Positions 25,185 to 33,555 of a DNA stretch of 64,000 nt are shown here, one piece after another. The notes under the pieces were generated by a model that ran no database searches, was not told the origin of the DNA, and saw nothing but the letters and a program-made list of their open reading frames with translations. How positions within the stretch are numbered: position 1 is the first letter of the stretch; each line of letters starts with the position of its first letter. Source of the DNA: Amycolatopsis sp. DSM 110486 (GTDB taxonomy: Bacteria; Actinomycetota; Actinomycetes; Mycobacteriales; Pseudonocardiaceae); assembly GCF_019468465.1 (NCBI RefSeq), contig NZ_CP080519.1, positions 1,503,001-1,567,000 of the forward strand, given 5' to 3'. The position numbers were made by a program, and so were the translations under genes.

Positions 25185-27785
25185 ATGACCCGCCACACCA
25201 CCACTCTCGCCGCCACGCTTCTCCTCGGCGCCGCCTTGCTGGGCCCGGGAACCGCTGCCGTGGCGCAGCCCGGCCGGCAGGACGTGTACGTCGCGCCCGG
25301 CGGTTCCGACAGCGCGCTGGGCACGGCCGCCCACCCGATCCGCACGGTGGCCCGAGCCCAGCAGCTGGCCCGGGACCGTGCACCCCACCTCACCACCGAC
25401 CTCACGATTCACCTGGCCCCCGGCGTTTTCCGCCTCGACAAGCCGCTCACCCTCGACGCCCGCGACTCCGGCACCGGCGGCCACCGCATCATCTGGCAGG
25501 GCTCCGGGCGCACCGTGCTCAGCGGCGGCCGTCAGGTCACCGGCTGGCGCCCCGTGCCCGGTCACGCCGGTCTCTTCGCCGCGCCTGAACCCGCCGGCAT
25601 GGACAACACGAGACAGCTCTACATCGACGGCGTCCGCGAACAACGCGCGCAAGGCCAGCTCCCCGTCAAGCTCACCGCCACCGACACCGGGTACACGGCG
25701 TCCGCCGACACGCTCGCCCACTGGCACGACCCGAGCGACATCGAACTCGTCTACACCGCGGGCGAAGCGCTGTGGAACGTCCAGCGCAACGGCCTCGGCC
25801 AGTGGACCGAACCCCGCTGCCCCATCGCGTCGGCGACCGGCACCACGATCACCATGGCCCAGCCGTGCTGGGACAACTCCACCCGGCGCGTCGAGTTCCC
25901 CGACATCCCCGGCCGCACCGTGAACATGGTCGGCCCGGGTGATCTCACCAACGGCCGTCAACCGTCGTTTGTGGACAACGCCCGCGAGCTCCTCGACACC
26001 CCCGGCGAGTGGTACCTCGACCGCTCCGCCCGCACGATCTACTACCTCCCGCGAGCGCACGAGGACCTCCGGCACGCCGACGTCGAGGTCCCGGCGCTGG
26101 AGAAGCTCGTCGACGGCCGGGGCACCGCCACCGCGCCGATCCAGGACGTCGCCTTCCGCGGGATACAGTTCTCCTACGCGACCTGGCTCACGCCGTCGTC
26201 ACCGGAGGGCTTCTCCGAAATCCAGGCGGGCTACACGAACACCGGCGTGGGCGCGTACGCCACCCAAGGCCTGTGCGGGTTCGTGACCGGCGGCACCTGC
26301 CCGTACGCGAGCTGGACGAAGGAACCCGGCAACGTCTCGGTGTCGCAGAGCCGGCGCGTCGAGTTCAGCGACGACGTGTTCACCCACCTCGGCGCCGCCG
26401 GCCTCGACCTCGGCGACGGCGCGCAGGACGCGACGGTGCGGGCGAACGTCTTCACCGACATCTCCGGCAACGGCGTCGAGGTGGGCGGCGTCGACCAGCC
26501 GCAAGGAGGTGAGATGACCAGTGGCGTGCAGGTCACCGACAACCACCTCTACGGCCTGCCGCGCGAGTTCCACGGCGGCGTGCCGATCGTCAACGGCTAC
26601 ACGCAGCACGACACCATCGCGCACAACGAGATCGACCACGTCGCCTACTCCGCCATCTCCGTGGGCTGGGGCGGCTGGCCCGACAAGATCATGCAGCCGG
26701 CGACGCCGAACGTCTCGCACGACAACGTGATCGCGGACAACGCGATCCACGACTACATGCTCGCCCTCGACGACGGCGGCGGCATCTACACCCAGGGCAT
26801 CACCGGCACGTCGCTCACCGACGGCGAAAAGGTGACCGGCAACGTGATCCACGGCCAGTGGGGCCTGGGCAAGGCCGTGTACACCGACAACGGCAACACC
26901 TACGAGACCATCTCGGGCAACGTCCTCTACGGCGCCGCGTACTTCGACGTCGGCACCCCGCACGTCGACTACCGCGACGCGCTCGGCAACAACGACCCGA
27001 CGCTCATCCAGGGCAACTACTGGGAACAGGGCGATCGCGACGGCACCAACAAGGGCGTGATCACGACCGGCAACCACCTGCTGAGCACTCCGGCCGCGGC
27101 GCCGGCGTCGATCGTGTCCGCGGCGGGGATCGAGCCCACGTACCGGTGGGTGCTGCAACGACCGGTCGACGGTCGTTCCGCGCCAGACGCGCCTTCACGA
27201 GTGGGTACGTTCGCCGTGGCGGGGAAGCTGTACGTCACCTGGAACCCGACCGTCGCAGAGAACGGCTCACCCGTGACCGCCTACGTCCTCACCACGACGG
27301 ACGGCACGCATCGGGTCACCACGACCGTCCCGGCGGCGGACTTCCTGCGGACCGGCTACGCGACGGTGCCAGGCCTCACGGACGGCCGCGCGTACACGGT
27401 CACAGTCGCGGCCCGCAACGCGCTCGGCGCGGGCTTCGCGTCGCTGCCATCGGCTCCGGTGACCGTCGGCGCACCCGCCGATTCACTCGCCGCGGCCCCG
27501 ACCGGCGCGAAGGCCCTCCCGGCCGCCGACGCCGTGAGCCTGCACTGGACCCCGCCCAAGAACACGGGCGCGACCCCGGTGCTCGCGTACCGCATCACGG
27601 TCTCCGACGGCCGCACGATCACCGCCGTCGGCCGCGACGCCCTGGTGAGCCAGCCGACGGCCAAGGGCATGACGCGCGTGATCGACGGCCTGACCGCCGG
27701 CACCGCGTACACGTTCACCATCGCGGCGGTGACGGGCAACGGCGCCGGGGCGCCGGTGTCGGTCACGGCGAAGACCACCGGCTGA
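25185..27785 (+). CDS. Secreted right-handed beta-helix protein with two FnIII domains, probable glycoside hydrolase or lyase
   Basis: 866 residues. Signal peptide about 1-27 (LLLGAALLGPGTAAVAQ), then DVYVAPGGSDSALGTAAHP, the usual opening of secreted parallel beta-helix carbohydrate enzymes. The helix runs to about 680 with repeated N/D/V turns. Two fibronectin type III modules follow (about 680-770 and 775-866), as in actinobacterial polysaccharide hydrolases. GGAGG lies 5 nt before the ATG. It is the divergent partner of the alpha-galactosidase and may act on the same polysaccharide. GH141/GH110-like families are candidates; I cannot choose from sequence alone. Confidence 0.8.
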   Translation: MTRHTTTLAATLLLGAALLGPGTAAVAQPGRQDVYVAPGGSDSALGTAAHPIRTVARAQQLARDRAPHLTTDLTIHLAPGVFRLDKPLTLDARDSGTGGHRIIWQGSGRTVLSGGRQVTGWRPVPGHAGLFAAPEPAGMDNTRQLYIDGVREQRAQGQLPVKLTATDTGYTASADTLAHWHDPSDIELVYTAGEALWNVQRNGLGQWTEPRCPIASATGTTITMAQPCWDNSTRRVEFPDIPGRTVNMVGPGDLTNGRQPSFVDNARELLDTPGEWYLDRSARTIYYLPRAHEDLRHADVEVPALEKLVDGRGTATAPIQDVAFRGIQFSYATWLTPSSPEGFSEIQAGYTNTGVGAYATQGLCGFVTGGTCPYASWTKEPGNVSVSQSRRVEFSDDVFTHLGAAGLDLGDGAQDATVRANVFTDISGNGVEVGGVDQPQGGEMTSGVQVTDNHLYGLPREFHGGVPIVNGYTQHDTIAHNEIDHVAYSAISVGWGGWPDKIMQPATPNVSHDNVIADNAIHDYMLALDDGGGIYTQGITGTSLTDGEKVTGNVIHGQWGLGKAVYTDNGNTYETISGNVLYGAAYFDVGTPHVDYRDALGNNDPTLIQGNYWEQGDRDGTNKGVITTGNHLLSTPAAAPASIVSAAGIEPTYRWVLQRPVDGRSAPDAPSRVGTFAVAGKLYVTWNPTVAENGSPVTAYVLTTTDGTHRVTTTVPAADFLRTGYATVPGLTDGRAYTVTVAARNALGAGFASLPSAPVTVGAPADSLAAAPTGAKALPAADAVSLHWTPPKNTGATPVLAYRITVSDGRTITAVGRDALVSQPTAKGMTRVIDGLTAGTAYTFTIAAVTGNGAGAPVSVTAKTTG

Positions 27786-27827
27786 ACTCGATTGCGCCGC
27801 CGGCCTCCCGGGCGCTAGACAGGCACC

Positions 27828-28298
27828 GTGGACATCCGCCTGCTCGAAGCGACCGCCGACGACGCCGCCGAACTGCTCGTGCTGCAGCGGTGTTGCTGGG
27901 TGCAGGAAGCCCTGCTCAACAACACTCTCGAAATCCCCGCGCTGCACGAAACGCTCGACGAGGTCCGCGAGGGCATCCGCACGTGGCGGGTGTGGGTTCT
28001 GCGGCAGGGCCCGCGCCTGGTCGGCGCGGTCCGCGGGCGGCTCGAGGACAGCGCCTGGGAGGTGGGCCGCCTGATGGTCGCGCCCGACCTCACCGGGCGC
28101 GGCCTCGGCCGGCGGCTGCTGGAGCATGTGGAGAGCGAGGCGCCCGCGCCGGCGGAACGCTTCGAGCTCTTCACCGGCGCCGCGAGCAAGCGCAACATCG
28201 CGATGTACGAACGGGCCGGATACCGGTTGACCGACCAGCCCGGCCCGGTCGACGGCCACATCCGGCACGCGGTTTTCCTGGTCAAGCGCCGGGCGTGA
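27828..28298 (+). CDS. GNAT-family N-acetyltransferase
   Basis: 156 residues, a complete single-domain GNAT. Acetyl-CoA motif: VAPDLTGRGLGRRLLEHV; C-terminal SKRNIAMYERAGYR. The GTG start has a TAGACA element (27813-27818) 9 nt upstream and no ribosome site, suggesting a leaderless message. Acceptor unknown. Confidence 0.88.
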   Translation: MDIRLLEATADDAAELLVLQRCCWVQEALLNNTLEIPALHETLDEVREGIRTWRVWVLRQGPRLVGAVRGRLEDSAWEVGRLMVAPDLTGRGLGRRLLEHVESEAPAPAERFELFTGAASKRNIAMYERAGYRLTDQPGPVDGHIRHAVFLVKRRA

Positions 28299-28302
28299 TC
28301 GC

Positions 28303-28704
28303 TCACCCCGTGTGCAGGTGCGCCGCCAGCCGGATCCGCAACCCGCGCACGTCGGCCAGCGCCACCGAGACCGTCTCCACCGGCCGGTGCCCCGCGGTGT
28401 TGTTCCACCGTCCACACGGTCCGGTGACGTACGTGAACCCGTTACGCGTCAGGGGAACCGACCAGATCTGCTCGCTCCCGCGCCCCGCGCCGGAGCCCCG
28501 CGCGTGCCAGAACTGCGACGTCGCCATCACCTCACCCAGCGCCGCCACGAACGCAGGCACGTCCTCGTCGCGCAGCCCGAGCCCCCGCCCGGCCCACACG
28601 CGCGGCAGGTCCGCCTCGCCCTCGCCGGGCCGCAGCGTGCGCCCGAAGACCACCTCGGTGTCCCCGACGTGAACACTCCAACCCCGCGCGGTGATGGTCA
28701 CCAT
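28303..28704 (-). CDS. Hypothetical protein
   Basis: 133 residues, starting MVTITARGWSVHVGDTEVVF. It is mainly beta-strand, with a central segment (DEDVPAFVAALGEVMATSQFWHAR) and no catalytic motif that I recognise. Convergent with the GNAT gene, 4 nt apart. Coding character and codon use are normal for the region, so it is probably real. Confidence 0.6.
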   Translation of the reverse strand: MVTITARGWSVHVGDTEVVFGRTLRPGEGEADLPRVWAGRGLGLRDEDVPAFVAALGEVMATSQFWHARGSGAGRGSEQIWSVPLTRNGFTYVTGPCGRWNNTAGHRPVETVSVALADVRGLRIRLAAHLHTG

Positions 28705-29006
28705 GGTTCGACTCGCTTCCTGAGTTCCGGCGCCGAGTGAACCACGCCCCCACCGAACCCGACTGAGCGATCACCGCTTCAGGAAGCGGGTTCTCCCTGG
28801 TGCCCCCGCCCGCGGTGGCGCCGCCGCTTGCGCAGCTCCTGCCGCGGTGCCTTCGCGCCCCCGCGCCCACCCGCGCCTCCACCTCGGCCGCCGAGGGGCC
28901 TCACGACTGGGGTCGCAGTTACCGACCCGCACCTCCACCGCGCCACCGACGGACCTCACCACTGGGGCCGCGACTGACAGCTCGCGCTTCCACCCGACCG
29001 CCGCTG

Positions 29007-29116
29007 ACACAGCCCCGCCCGAACACAGCCCCGCCCGAACACAGCCCCGCCCGAACACAGCCCCGCCCGAACACAGCCCCGCCCGAACACAGCCCCGCCC
29101 GAACACAGCCCCGCCC
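29007..29116. repeat. 16-bp tandem repeat, seven copies
   Basis: The unit ACACAGCCCCGCCCGA is repeated six times exactly (29007-29102) and a seventh time for 14 of 16 bases. The unit length is not a multiple of three and there are no spacers, so it is neither a protein repeat nor a CRISPR array. Confidence 0.95.
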
Positions 29117-29177
29117 TCCCAGGGGGGCGTGCCCATGCCCAGTCTATCGGCCCCCACCGACAAAACCCCTTGGCGCA

Positions 29178-29230
29178 GCCGAGTTATCCACAGGCGCGCC
29201 CGAATCCGGCACCACTGTGGACAACTCGGC
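29178..29230. repeat. Inverted repeat carrying two DnaA-box-like sequences
   Basis: GCCGAGTTATCCACAG (29178-29193) and CTGTGGACAACTCGGC (29215-29230) pair with one mismatch across a 21-nt loop. Each arm holds a DnaA-box-like 9-mer (TTATCCACA; TTGTCCACA on the other strand). Similar hairpins are found as dispersed repeats in actinomycetes. Confidence 0.8.
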
Positions 29231-29374
29231 GAGAGCCATCACCGAGCCCACCCAGAACCACCCCTGCTGCAAATCGGAGACTCCTCCGGTCACCCTCCAC
29301 ACCGAGACAACCGGAGGATCCTCCGAACAGCAGAACGGAACCGACAATTCCCATCACCACCCCGTTCACCCCGG

Positions 29375-29463
29375 GACTCCACCGCCGCCGAGGTGCTCGA
29401 CGGCGTCGATCTCACCGGGCGCCGGGCCGTCTTCCGCATCCTCGTCAACAACGCCGGCATCAC
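29375..29463 (+). pseudogene. Internally deleted SDR remnant
   Basis: The frame reads DSTAAEVLDGVDLTGRRAV, the usual N-terminal lead of retinol-dehydrogenase-like SDRs, then jumps directly to RILVNNAGI, the NNAG strand normally some 65 residues later. The glycine-rich cofactor loop is missing and no SDR C terminus follows. A decayed fragment; no product expected. Confidence 0.65.
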
Positions 29464-29618
29464 GGCCCACCGGAGCCACACCGAAGCCCCGAAGCCGAAC
29501 GGTTCGAGCGGCCCACGACGGCAGCCCCGAACGCTCCAGCGTCGCACCCGAAGCCCTCGACCCCGAAGCCGCGAGCCGCGAGTCGCTTGTGGACGGTTTC
29601 CGAACAGCTCATCACAAC

Positions 29619-30536
29619 CTAAGGCACCAGCACGACCTTCCCCGGCGCATGACCCTGGGCCAGCAACCGCTGCGCGTCAGCCGCCTGTGCCAGAGGGAAA
29701 GTCCGCGCCACGCGCACCGAGATCGTGCCCGCCTCGGCCAGTTCGACCAGCGCCAGCAGGTCCCGCTGGTCGAGGCGAGCGAACACCGGAACCGTGCCGG
29801 GAAAGGAAAACTCCGCGATCGACGCCACCCGCACGTCCGGCGAGGCCAAGTCCGGAGTGGACGAAAGTGCACCCCGCCCGACAGTGTCGAGCACCGCGTC
29901 GACTCCGGAAGGAACCAACGCCCGAACCCGCGAGGCAAGACCGGAACCATAAGAAACCGGCAACGCACCCAATGACCGCAGGTACTCGTGATTGGCCTCC
30001 GAAGCCGTCCCGATCACCCGCACTCCACGCGAGACCGCCAGCTGCACCGCGAGCGAACCCACGCCACCCGCGGCCGCGTGCACCAGCAACGTCTCACCCG
30101 AGGACAACCCGAGAGCCCGAACCGCCTGCAACGCCGTCAGCCCGCCGAGCGGCAACCCGGCTGCCTCGGCCCATGACAGCCGAGAAGGCTTGCGCACCAA
30201 CGTTCGCACGTCGACTGCCACCTTCTCCGCATACCCGCCGTTGCGGTGTGCGACCTCTCCGCGAATGAACCCGATCACCTCGTCGCCCGGCGAGAACTCG
30301 GGCGCCGCCGGCCCCGCGCGTTCCACCACGCCGGCGACGTCCCACCCCGGCACCGCGGGAAAGTACGTCTCCTGAGCCTCGGCCAGCGCGCCCGCCTGCA
30401 CCCCGAGATCCGCGGGGTTCAAGGCCGCCGCCTTCACCCGCACCAGCACCCCGTCGAGGTTCATCTTCGGGTCCGGCAGCTCCGCGAGCTCCAGCACCTC
30501 CGGACCACCGAACCGGTGGTGCACCACGGCTTTCAC
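29619..30536 (-). CDS. Zinc-free MDR oxidoreductase (quinone-oxidoreductase-like)
   Basis: 305 residues. GroES-like N-terminal domain (KAVVHHRFGGPEVLELAELP) and a Rossmann domain with VHAAAGGVGSLAVQLA for NADPH; the zinc-ligand Cys residues of alcohol dehydrogenases are absent. GTG at 30536 overlaps the stop of the SnoaL-like frame (GTGA), so translation may depend on that upstream frame, which carries a nonsense codon. Likely controlled by the divergent LysR. Confidence 0.9.
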   Translation of the reverse strand: MKAVVHHRFGGPEVLELAELPDPKMNLDGVLVRVKAAALNPADLGVQAGALAEAQETYFPAVPGWDVAGVVERAGPAAPEFSPGDEVIGFIRGEVAHRNGGYAEKVAVDVRTLVRKPSRLSWAEAAGLPLGGLTALQAVRALGLSSGETLLVHAAAGGVGSLAVQLAVSRGVRVIGTASEANHEYLRSLGALPVSYGSGLASRVRALVPSGVDAVLDTVGRGALSSTPDLASPDVRVASIAEFSFPGTVPVFARLDQRDLLALVELAEAGTISVRVARTFPLAQAADAQRLLAQGHAPGKVVLVP

Positions 30537-30982
30537 GACTGCAGCCCCGCCGGGAGCAGGTCGTTCAGCACGTCGTGGCGCGAGATCTTCCACTCACCAC
30601 CGACACGGCGCAGCTCGGTGTCGTAGTAGCCCGACTCGATCGGCCGCACCACCGGCGACGGCAGCGTCCGGGCCTCGAACACCACGTACTGCGCCGACAG
30701 GTGCGCCCGGTCGCCGTCGACCTCGATCAGGTGATCCGAGGTCACGTGGTGCCCGGAACCGCCCTCGGGGTGCGGGGGCATGAACTGCTCCACCGCGTGC
30801 CGCACACCGGCGCCGCCGATCAGCGGTTCGCCGACCTGGTCGTACGTACCGGGACCGGTCCGGACGAGGATCCGGACCACGGCGTCGTCGGTGAACAGCG
30901 TGCCCTGCGCGGCGCCGTCTCGCCGGTCGGCCGCGCGGACTTAGCGGGCCAGGACCTCCTGGACCGCGCGTTCGTCACTCAT
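30533..30982 (-). pseudogene. SnoaL/NTF2-like protein interrupted by an in-frame TAA
   Basis: From ATG at 30982 the frame reads MSDERAVQEVLAR, then TAA (30941-30943, codon 14), then VRAADRRDGAAQGTLFTDDA and on to ISRHDVLNDLLPAGLQS. Family members have a Tyr at that place, so TAC to TAA is the simplest event. Downstream of the stop the frame stays open for 135 codons with normal codon use. Either a recent nonsense mutation, a sequencing error, or re-initiation at a GTG near 30880 giving a shortened protein. SnoaL-like proteins bind small hydrophobic substrates. Confidence 0.8.
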
Positions 30983-30993
30983 GGAAATGGCCT

Positions 30994-31019
30994 TTCTCTG
31001 GGGGACTGCTTCCAGAGAA
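30994..31019. promoter_or_regulatory. Inverted repeat between the SnoaL and LysR genes
   Basis: TTCTCTGG (30994-31001) and CCAGAGAA (31012-31019) are perfect reverse complements with a 10-nt spacer, 11 nt before the SnoaL start. A plausible LysR operator controlling the divergent pair. Confidence 0.5.
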
Positions 31020-31076
31020 CGCCCCCGTGACCCGCGGAACGATGACCGTCCGGGCGACGATCATTACCCTGGAGGT

Positions 31077-31904
31077 ATGGATCGCCTGGAGACGCGCGAG
31101 CTCGCCTACTTCGTCGCGGTGGCCGAGGAGCTGCACTTCGCCCGTGCCGCCGAGCGGCTCGGCATCGCGGCGCCGCCGCTGTCGCGCGCGATCGCCCGGC
31201 TCGAGCGGCGCATCGGCGTGCGGTTGTTCGACCGCACGAGCCGCCGCGTCTCCCTCACCGAAGCCGGCAAGGTCTTCTTTGCCGAAAGCCGCGCGGCGCT
31301 GGCCGCCGTGGACACCGCGGTGCGGCGAGCCCAGCGCGCGGCCCGGCCGGCGCGGCTCGTGGTCGCCGTCCGCTCCGGCACCGGCGCGGGTCTGCTGTCC
31401 GACCTGCTCGAGGCCTACGCGCACCGCCCCGCCGCCGCGCCGGTCGAGCTGCTGTTCACCACCGACCAGACCCAGGCGCTGCGCGAAGGCACCGCCGACG
31501 TCGCCCTGCTCTGCGCGTCCTCCGACGCCACCGGGCTCACGACCACGGAGCTGGCCGTCGAGTCGCCGGTCGCTCTACTGCCGGTGTCCCACCCGCTCGC
31601 GACACGCGCGGCCGTCCCGATCGAGGAGCTGCGCCGGATCGATGTCTACCGCGCGACGTGCCCGCCGGTGTCGCTCGACGAGATCGTCGATCGCGTCGCG
31701 CTCGGCCAGCTCGTGGTGGTCGTCGGCGAGAGCGCCGCGAGCCGGATCGGCGACGCCGTGGTGGCCGTCCCGGTGGTCGGCCAGGCGGGCACCACGCTCG
31801 TACTGGGCCGTGCCGCGGGCGCCCCGACGCCGGACCTGAAGGCCTTCGAGCGCACCGCGAAGGACGTCGCCGCGCGCCGCCTCGCCACCGCCGGCACGGC
31901 GTAG
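31077..31904 (+). CDS. LysR-family transcriptional regulator
   Basis: 275 residues. Helix-turn-helix ELHFARAAERLGIAAPPLSR, then an effector domain. ATG at 31077 has GGAGG only 1 nt upstream, so the message may be nearly leaderless. Divergent from the SnoaL/oxidoreductase genes, which it probably regulates through the 30994-31019 repeat. Confidence 0.9.
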   Translation: MDRLETRELAYFVAVAEELHFARAAERLGIAAPPLSRAIARLERRIGVRLFDRTSRRVSLTEAGKVFFAESRAALAAVDTAVRRAQRAARPARLVVAVRSGTGAGLLSDLLEAYAHRPAAAPVELLFTTDQTQALREGTADVALLCASSDATGLTTTELAVESPVALLPVSHPLATRAAVPIEELRRIDVYRATCPPVSLDEIVDRVALGQLVVVVGESAASRIGDAVVAVPVVGQAGTTLVLGRAAGAPTPDLKAFERTAKDVAARRLATAGTA

Positions 31905-31970
31905 CCCGAACCCTCGAAGATCACCCCAAACCCTCTGGACCTGCACTTATGCACGTTCGTCGCGAAATCC

Positions 31971-31999
31971 TTGACTTCAAATTGAGCAAGTGATTTAGT
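31971..31999 (+). promoter_or_regulatory. Sigma-70 promoter of the GntR operon
   Basis: TTGACT (31971-31976), a 17-nt spacer and TTTAGT (31994-31999). The region is unusually AT-rich for this DNA. AATTGA (31980-31985) and TCAATT (31999-32004) form an inverted repeat across the -10, a likely autoregulatory GntR site. Confidence 0.7.
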
Positions 32000-32026
32000 C
32001 AATTCACTCGCAGAACGGAGTCACCG

Positions 32027-32713
32027 ATGACCGAAGCGCACCCGAAACACGGGCTGTCCGAACAGCTCGTGGACGGGCTGCTGGAGCTGATCGCCGACGA
32101 GCGACTGGCGCCGGGCGACAGCCTGCCGACCGTGCGCGTGCTGGCCGAGCGGTTCTCCGTGACCACGCCGACGATCCGGGAAGCGCTGCGCCGGCTGCAG
32201 ACCACCGACGCGGTGCGCATGCGGCACGGCTCGGGCATCTACGTGGGCGACGGCATCCACCGCACGCTCATGCCGAACCCGAACTCCGCGCCGATGAAGG
32301 ACGAGCTGATCCTCCAGCTCGTCGACGCCAGGCTCACGATCGAACCCGGCATCGCGGCGCTGACCGCGGTCAACCGCAGCGAAGAAAGCCTGCAGCGATT
32401 GGAACTCGCGCTCGACACGGCCAAGCGCGACAAGACCGACCACCGGCCGCACCTGAACTTCCACCGCGAACTCGCCGGCGGTTCGGGCAACCAGGTGCTC
32501 TTCGAGGTCGTCGATTCACTGCTCGCCGCGCGTGGCCGGGAGCAGAAAGCCCTGCGCGCCCTCATCGAGGACCGCCGGCGCGACTACGAGGAGCACCTCG
32601 CCATCTTCGACGCCGTGCGCTCCGGCGACGGGGCCGCCGCGGAGGAACACACCCGCCACCACCTCGAACAACTCCGCACCGAAGTGGCCCGCCAGCTCGG
32701 GCGGGCCGAATGA
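32027..32713 (+). CDS. GntR-family regulator, FadR subfamily
   Basis: 228 residues. Winged helix-turn-helix (LAPGDSLPTVRVLAERFSVT, TPTIREALRRL) and an all-helical FCD-type ligand domain with the metal-site residues in LNFHRELAGGSGN and EEHTRHHLEQL. First gene of the operon running to the esterase; the next start overlaps its stop (ATGA). It probably senses the transported or hydrolysed compound. Confidence 0.92.
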   Translation: MTEAHPKHGLSEQLVDGLLELIADERLAPGDSLPTVRVLAERFSVTTPTIREALRRLQTTDAVRMRHGSGIYVGDGIHRTLMPNPNSAPMKDELILQLVDARLTIEPGIAALTAVNRSEESLQRLELALDTAKRDKTDHRPHLNFHRELAGGSGNQVLFEVVDSLLAARGREQKALRALIEDRRRDYEEHLAIFDAVRSGDGAAAEEHTRHHLEQLRTEVARQLGRAE

Positions 32714-33555
32714 CCCGGAAAGACACCATGCCGATCGCACCACGTTCACACCGCCTCGCCGACCTCACCTGGCCCGAGATCGACGACCTGCGCCCGCACG
32801 CCCCCGTGGCGATCGTGCCGCTCGGAGCCACCGAGCAGCACGGCCACGGGCTCGCGCAGCGCACCGACACCACCCGGGCCGAGGTCGTCGCAGACCTTGT
32901 GGCGCAACACCTTTCGCCGAAGGTCGTGGTGACGCCGGTGATCCCCGTCGGGGTCTCCGAGCACCACATGGCCTTCCCCGGCACGCTCACGCTGTCGCCG
33001 ATCACGCTGCAGCAGGTGATCGTGGAGCTCGTCACCAGCCTGCACCGCCACGGCTGGCGCAAGGTCTACGTGCTCACCGGCCACGGCGGCAACAACGCGA
33101 CGGTCGAGGTCGCCGTCACGCGGCTGCGCACCGACCTGCCCGACCTGCACATCGCGTGGAGCGGGATCACGCCCGTGGTGTCGGACCTCGTGTCGAAGCT
33201 GTCCGAAAGCAGGATCGGCGGCCACTCCAGCGAAATCGAGACCTCACAGGCGATGTTCGCCGACCCGGACCTCGTGCTCCCCGAGCGGCTCACCCCCGGC
33301 AGCTCGACCTTCGACGACCTCGACCAGGCGGGCAAGCTCAGCCGCTCGCGGCCGGGGATCCACTTTCCACAGTCCTATCACGACCTGAGCAAGACCGGCA
33401 CGCTCGGCGACGCCACCAAGTCGTCCGTCGAGATCGGTGCTCGGCTGGTGGAAGCCACCGTCGAGCGCATCAGCGGCTTCCTGCAGGAGTTCCTCGACCT
33501 GCCGGAACGCCAGTCCGCCCCCACCCTCACCCGCATTCCCCAGGAGACGCCATGA
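32710..33555 (+). CDS. Creatininase-family amidohydrolase
   Basis: 281 residues. Metal-binding motifs of the family are present: GATEQHG (Glu, His), TDTTR (Asp), LTGHGGNNAT (His) and GGHSSEIETS (Glu). Members cleave cyclic or linear amides such as creatinine, formylaminopyrimidines or peptide amides. ATG at 32710 overlaps the GntR stop; an ATG at 32728 with GGAAAG upstream is an alternative. Followed by an amino-acid ABC transporter, so it may process the imported compound. Confidence 0.88.
   Translation: MTRKDTMPIAPRSHRLADLTWPEIDDLRPHAPVAIVPLGATEQHGHGLAQRTDTTRAEVVADLVAQHLSPKVVVTPVIPVGVSEHHMAFPGTLTLSPITLQQVIVELVTSLHRHGWRKVYVLTGHGGNNATVEVAVTRLRTDLPDLHIAWSGITPVVSDLVSKLSESRIGGHSSEIETSQAMFADPDLVLPERLTPGSSTFDDLDQAGKLSRSRPGIHFPQSYHDLSKTGTLGDATKSSVEIGARLVEATVERISGFLQEFLDLPERQSAPTLTRIPQETP

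Larger units (their letters stand above)
28705..29618. other. Gene-poor, decayed stretch
   Basis: 914 nt with no intact gene. It contains the 16-bp tandem array, a DnaA-box-like hairpin and an SDR remnant, listed separately. Apparent long frames here arise from the GC-rich repeats. Confidence 0.6.

Noticed and set aside
29007..29116. CRISPR-like array
   Set aside because: Repeats are contiguous with no spacers, only 16 bp, and no cas genes are near; it is a simple tandem repeat.
28771..29163. Repetitive Gly/Cys-rich minus-strand frame
   Set aside because: Produced by the 16-bp repeat read in shifting frames; no ribosome site or family resemblance.
29178..29230. Replication origin
   Set aside because: Only two DnaA-box-like sites, no dnaA/dnaN/parAB genes nearby and no box cluster.
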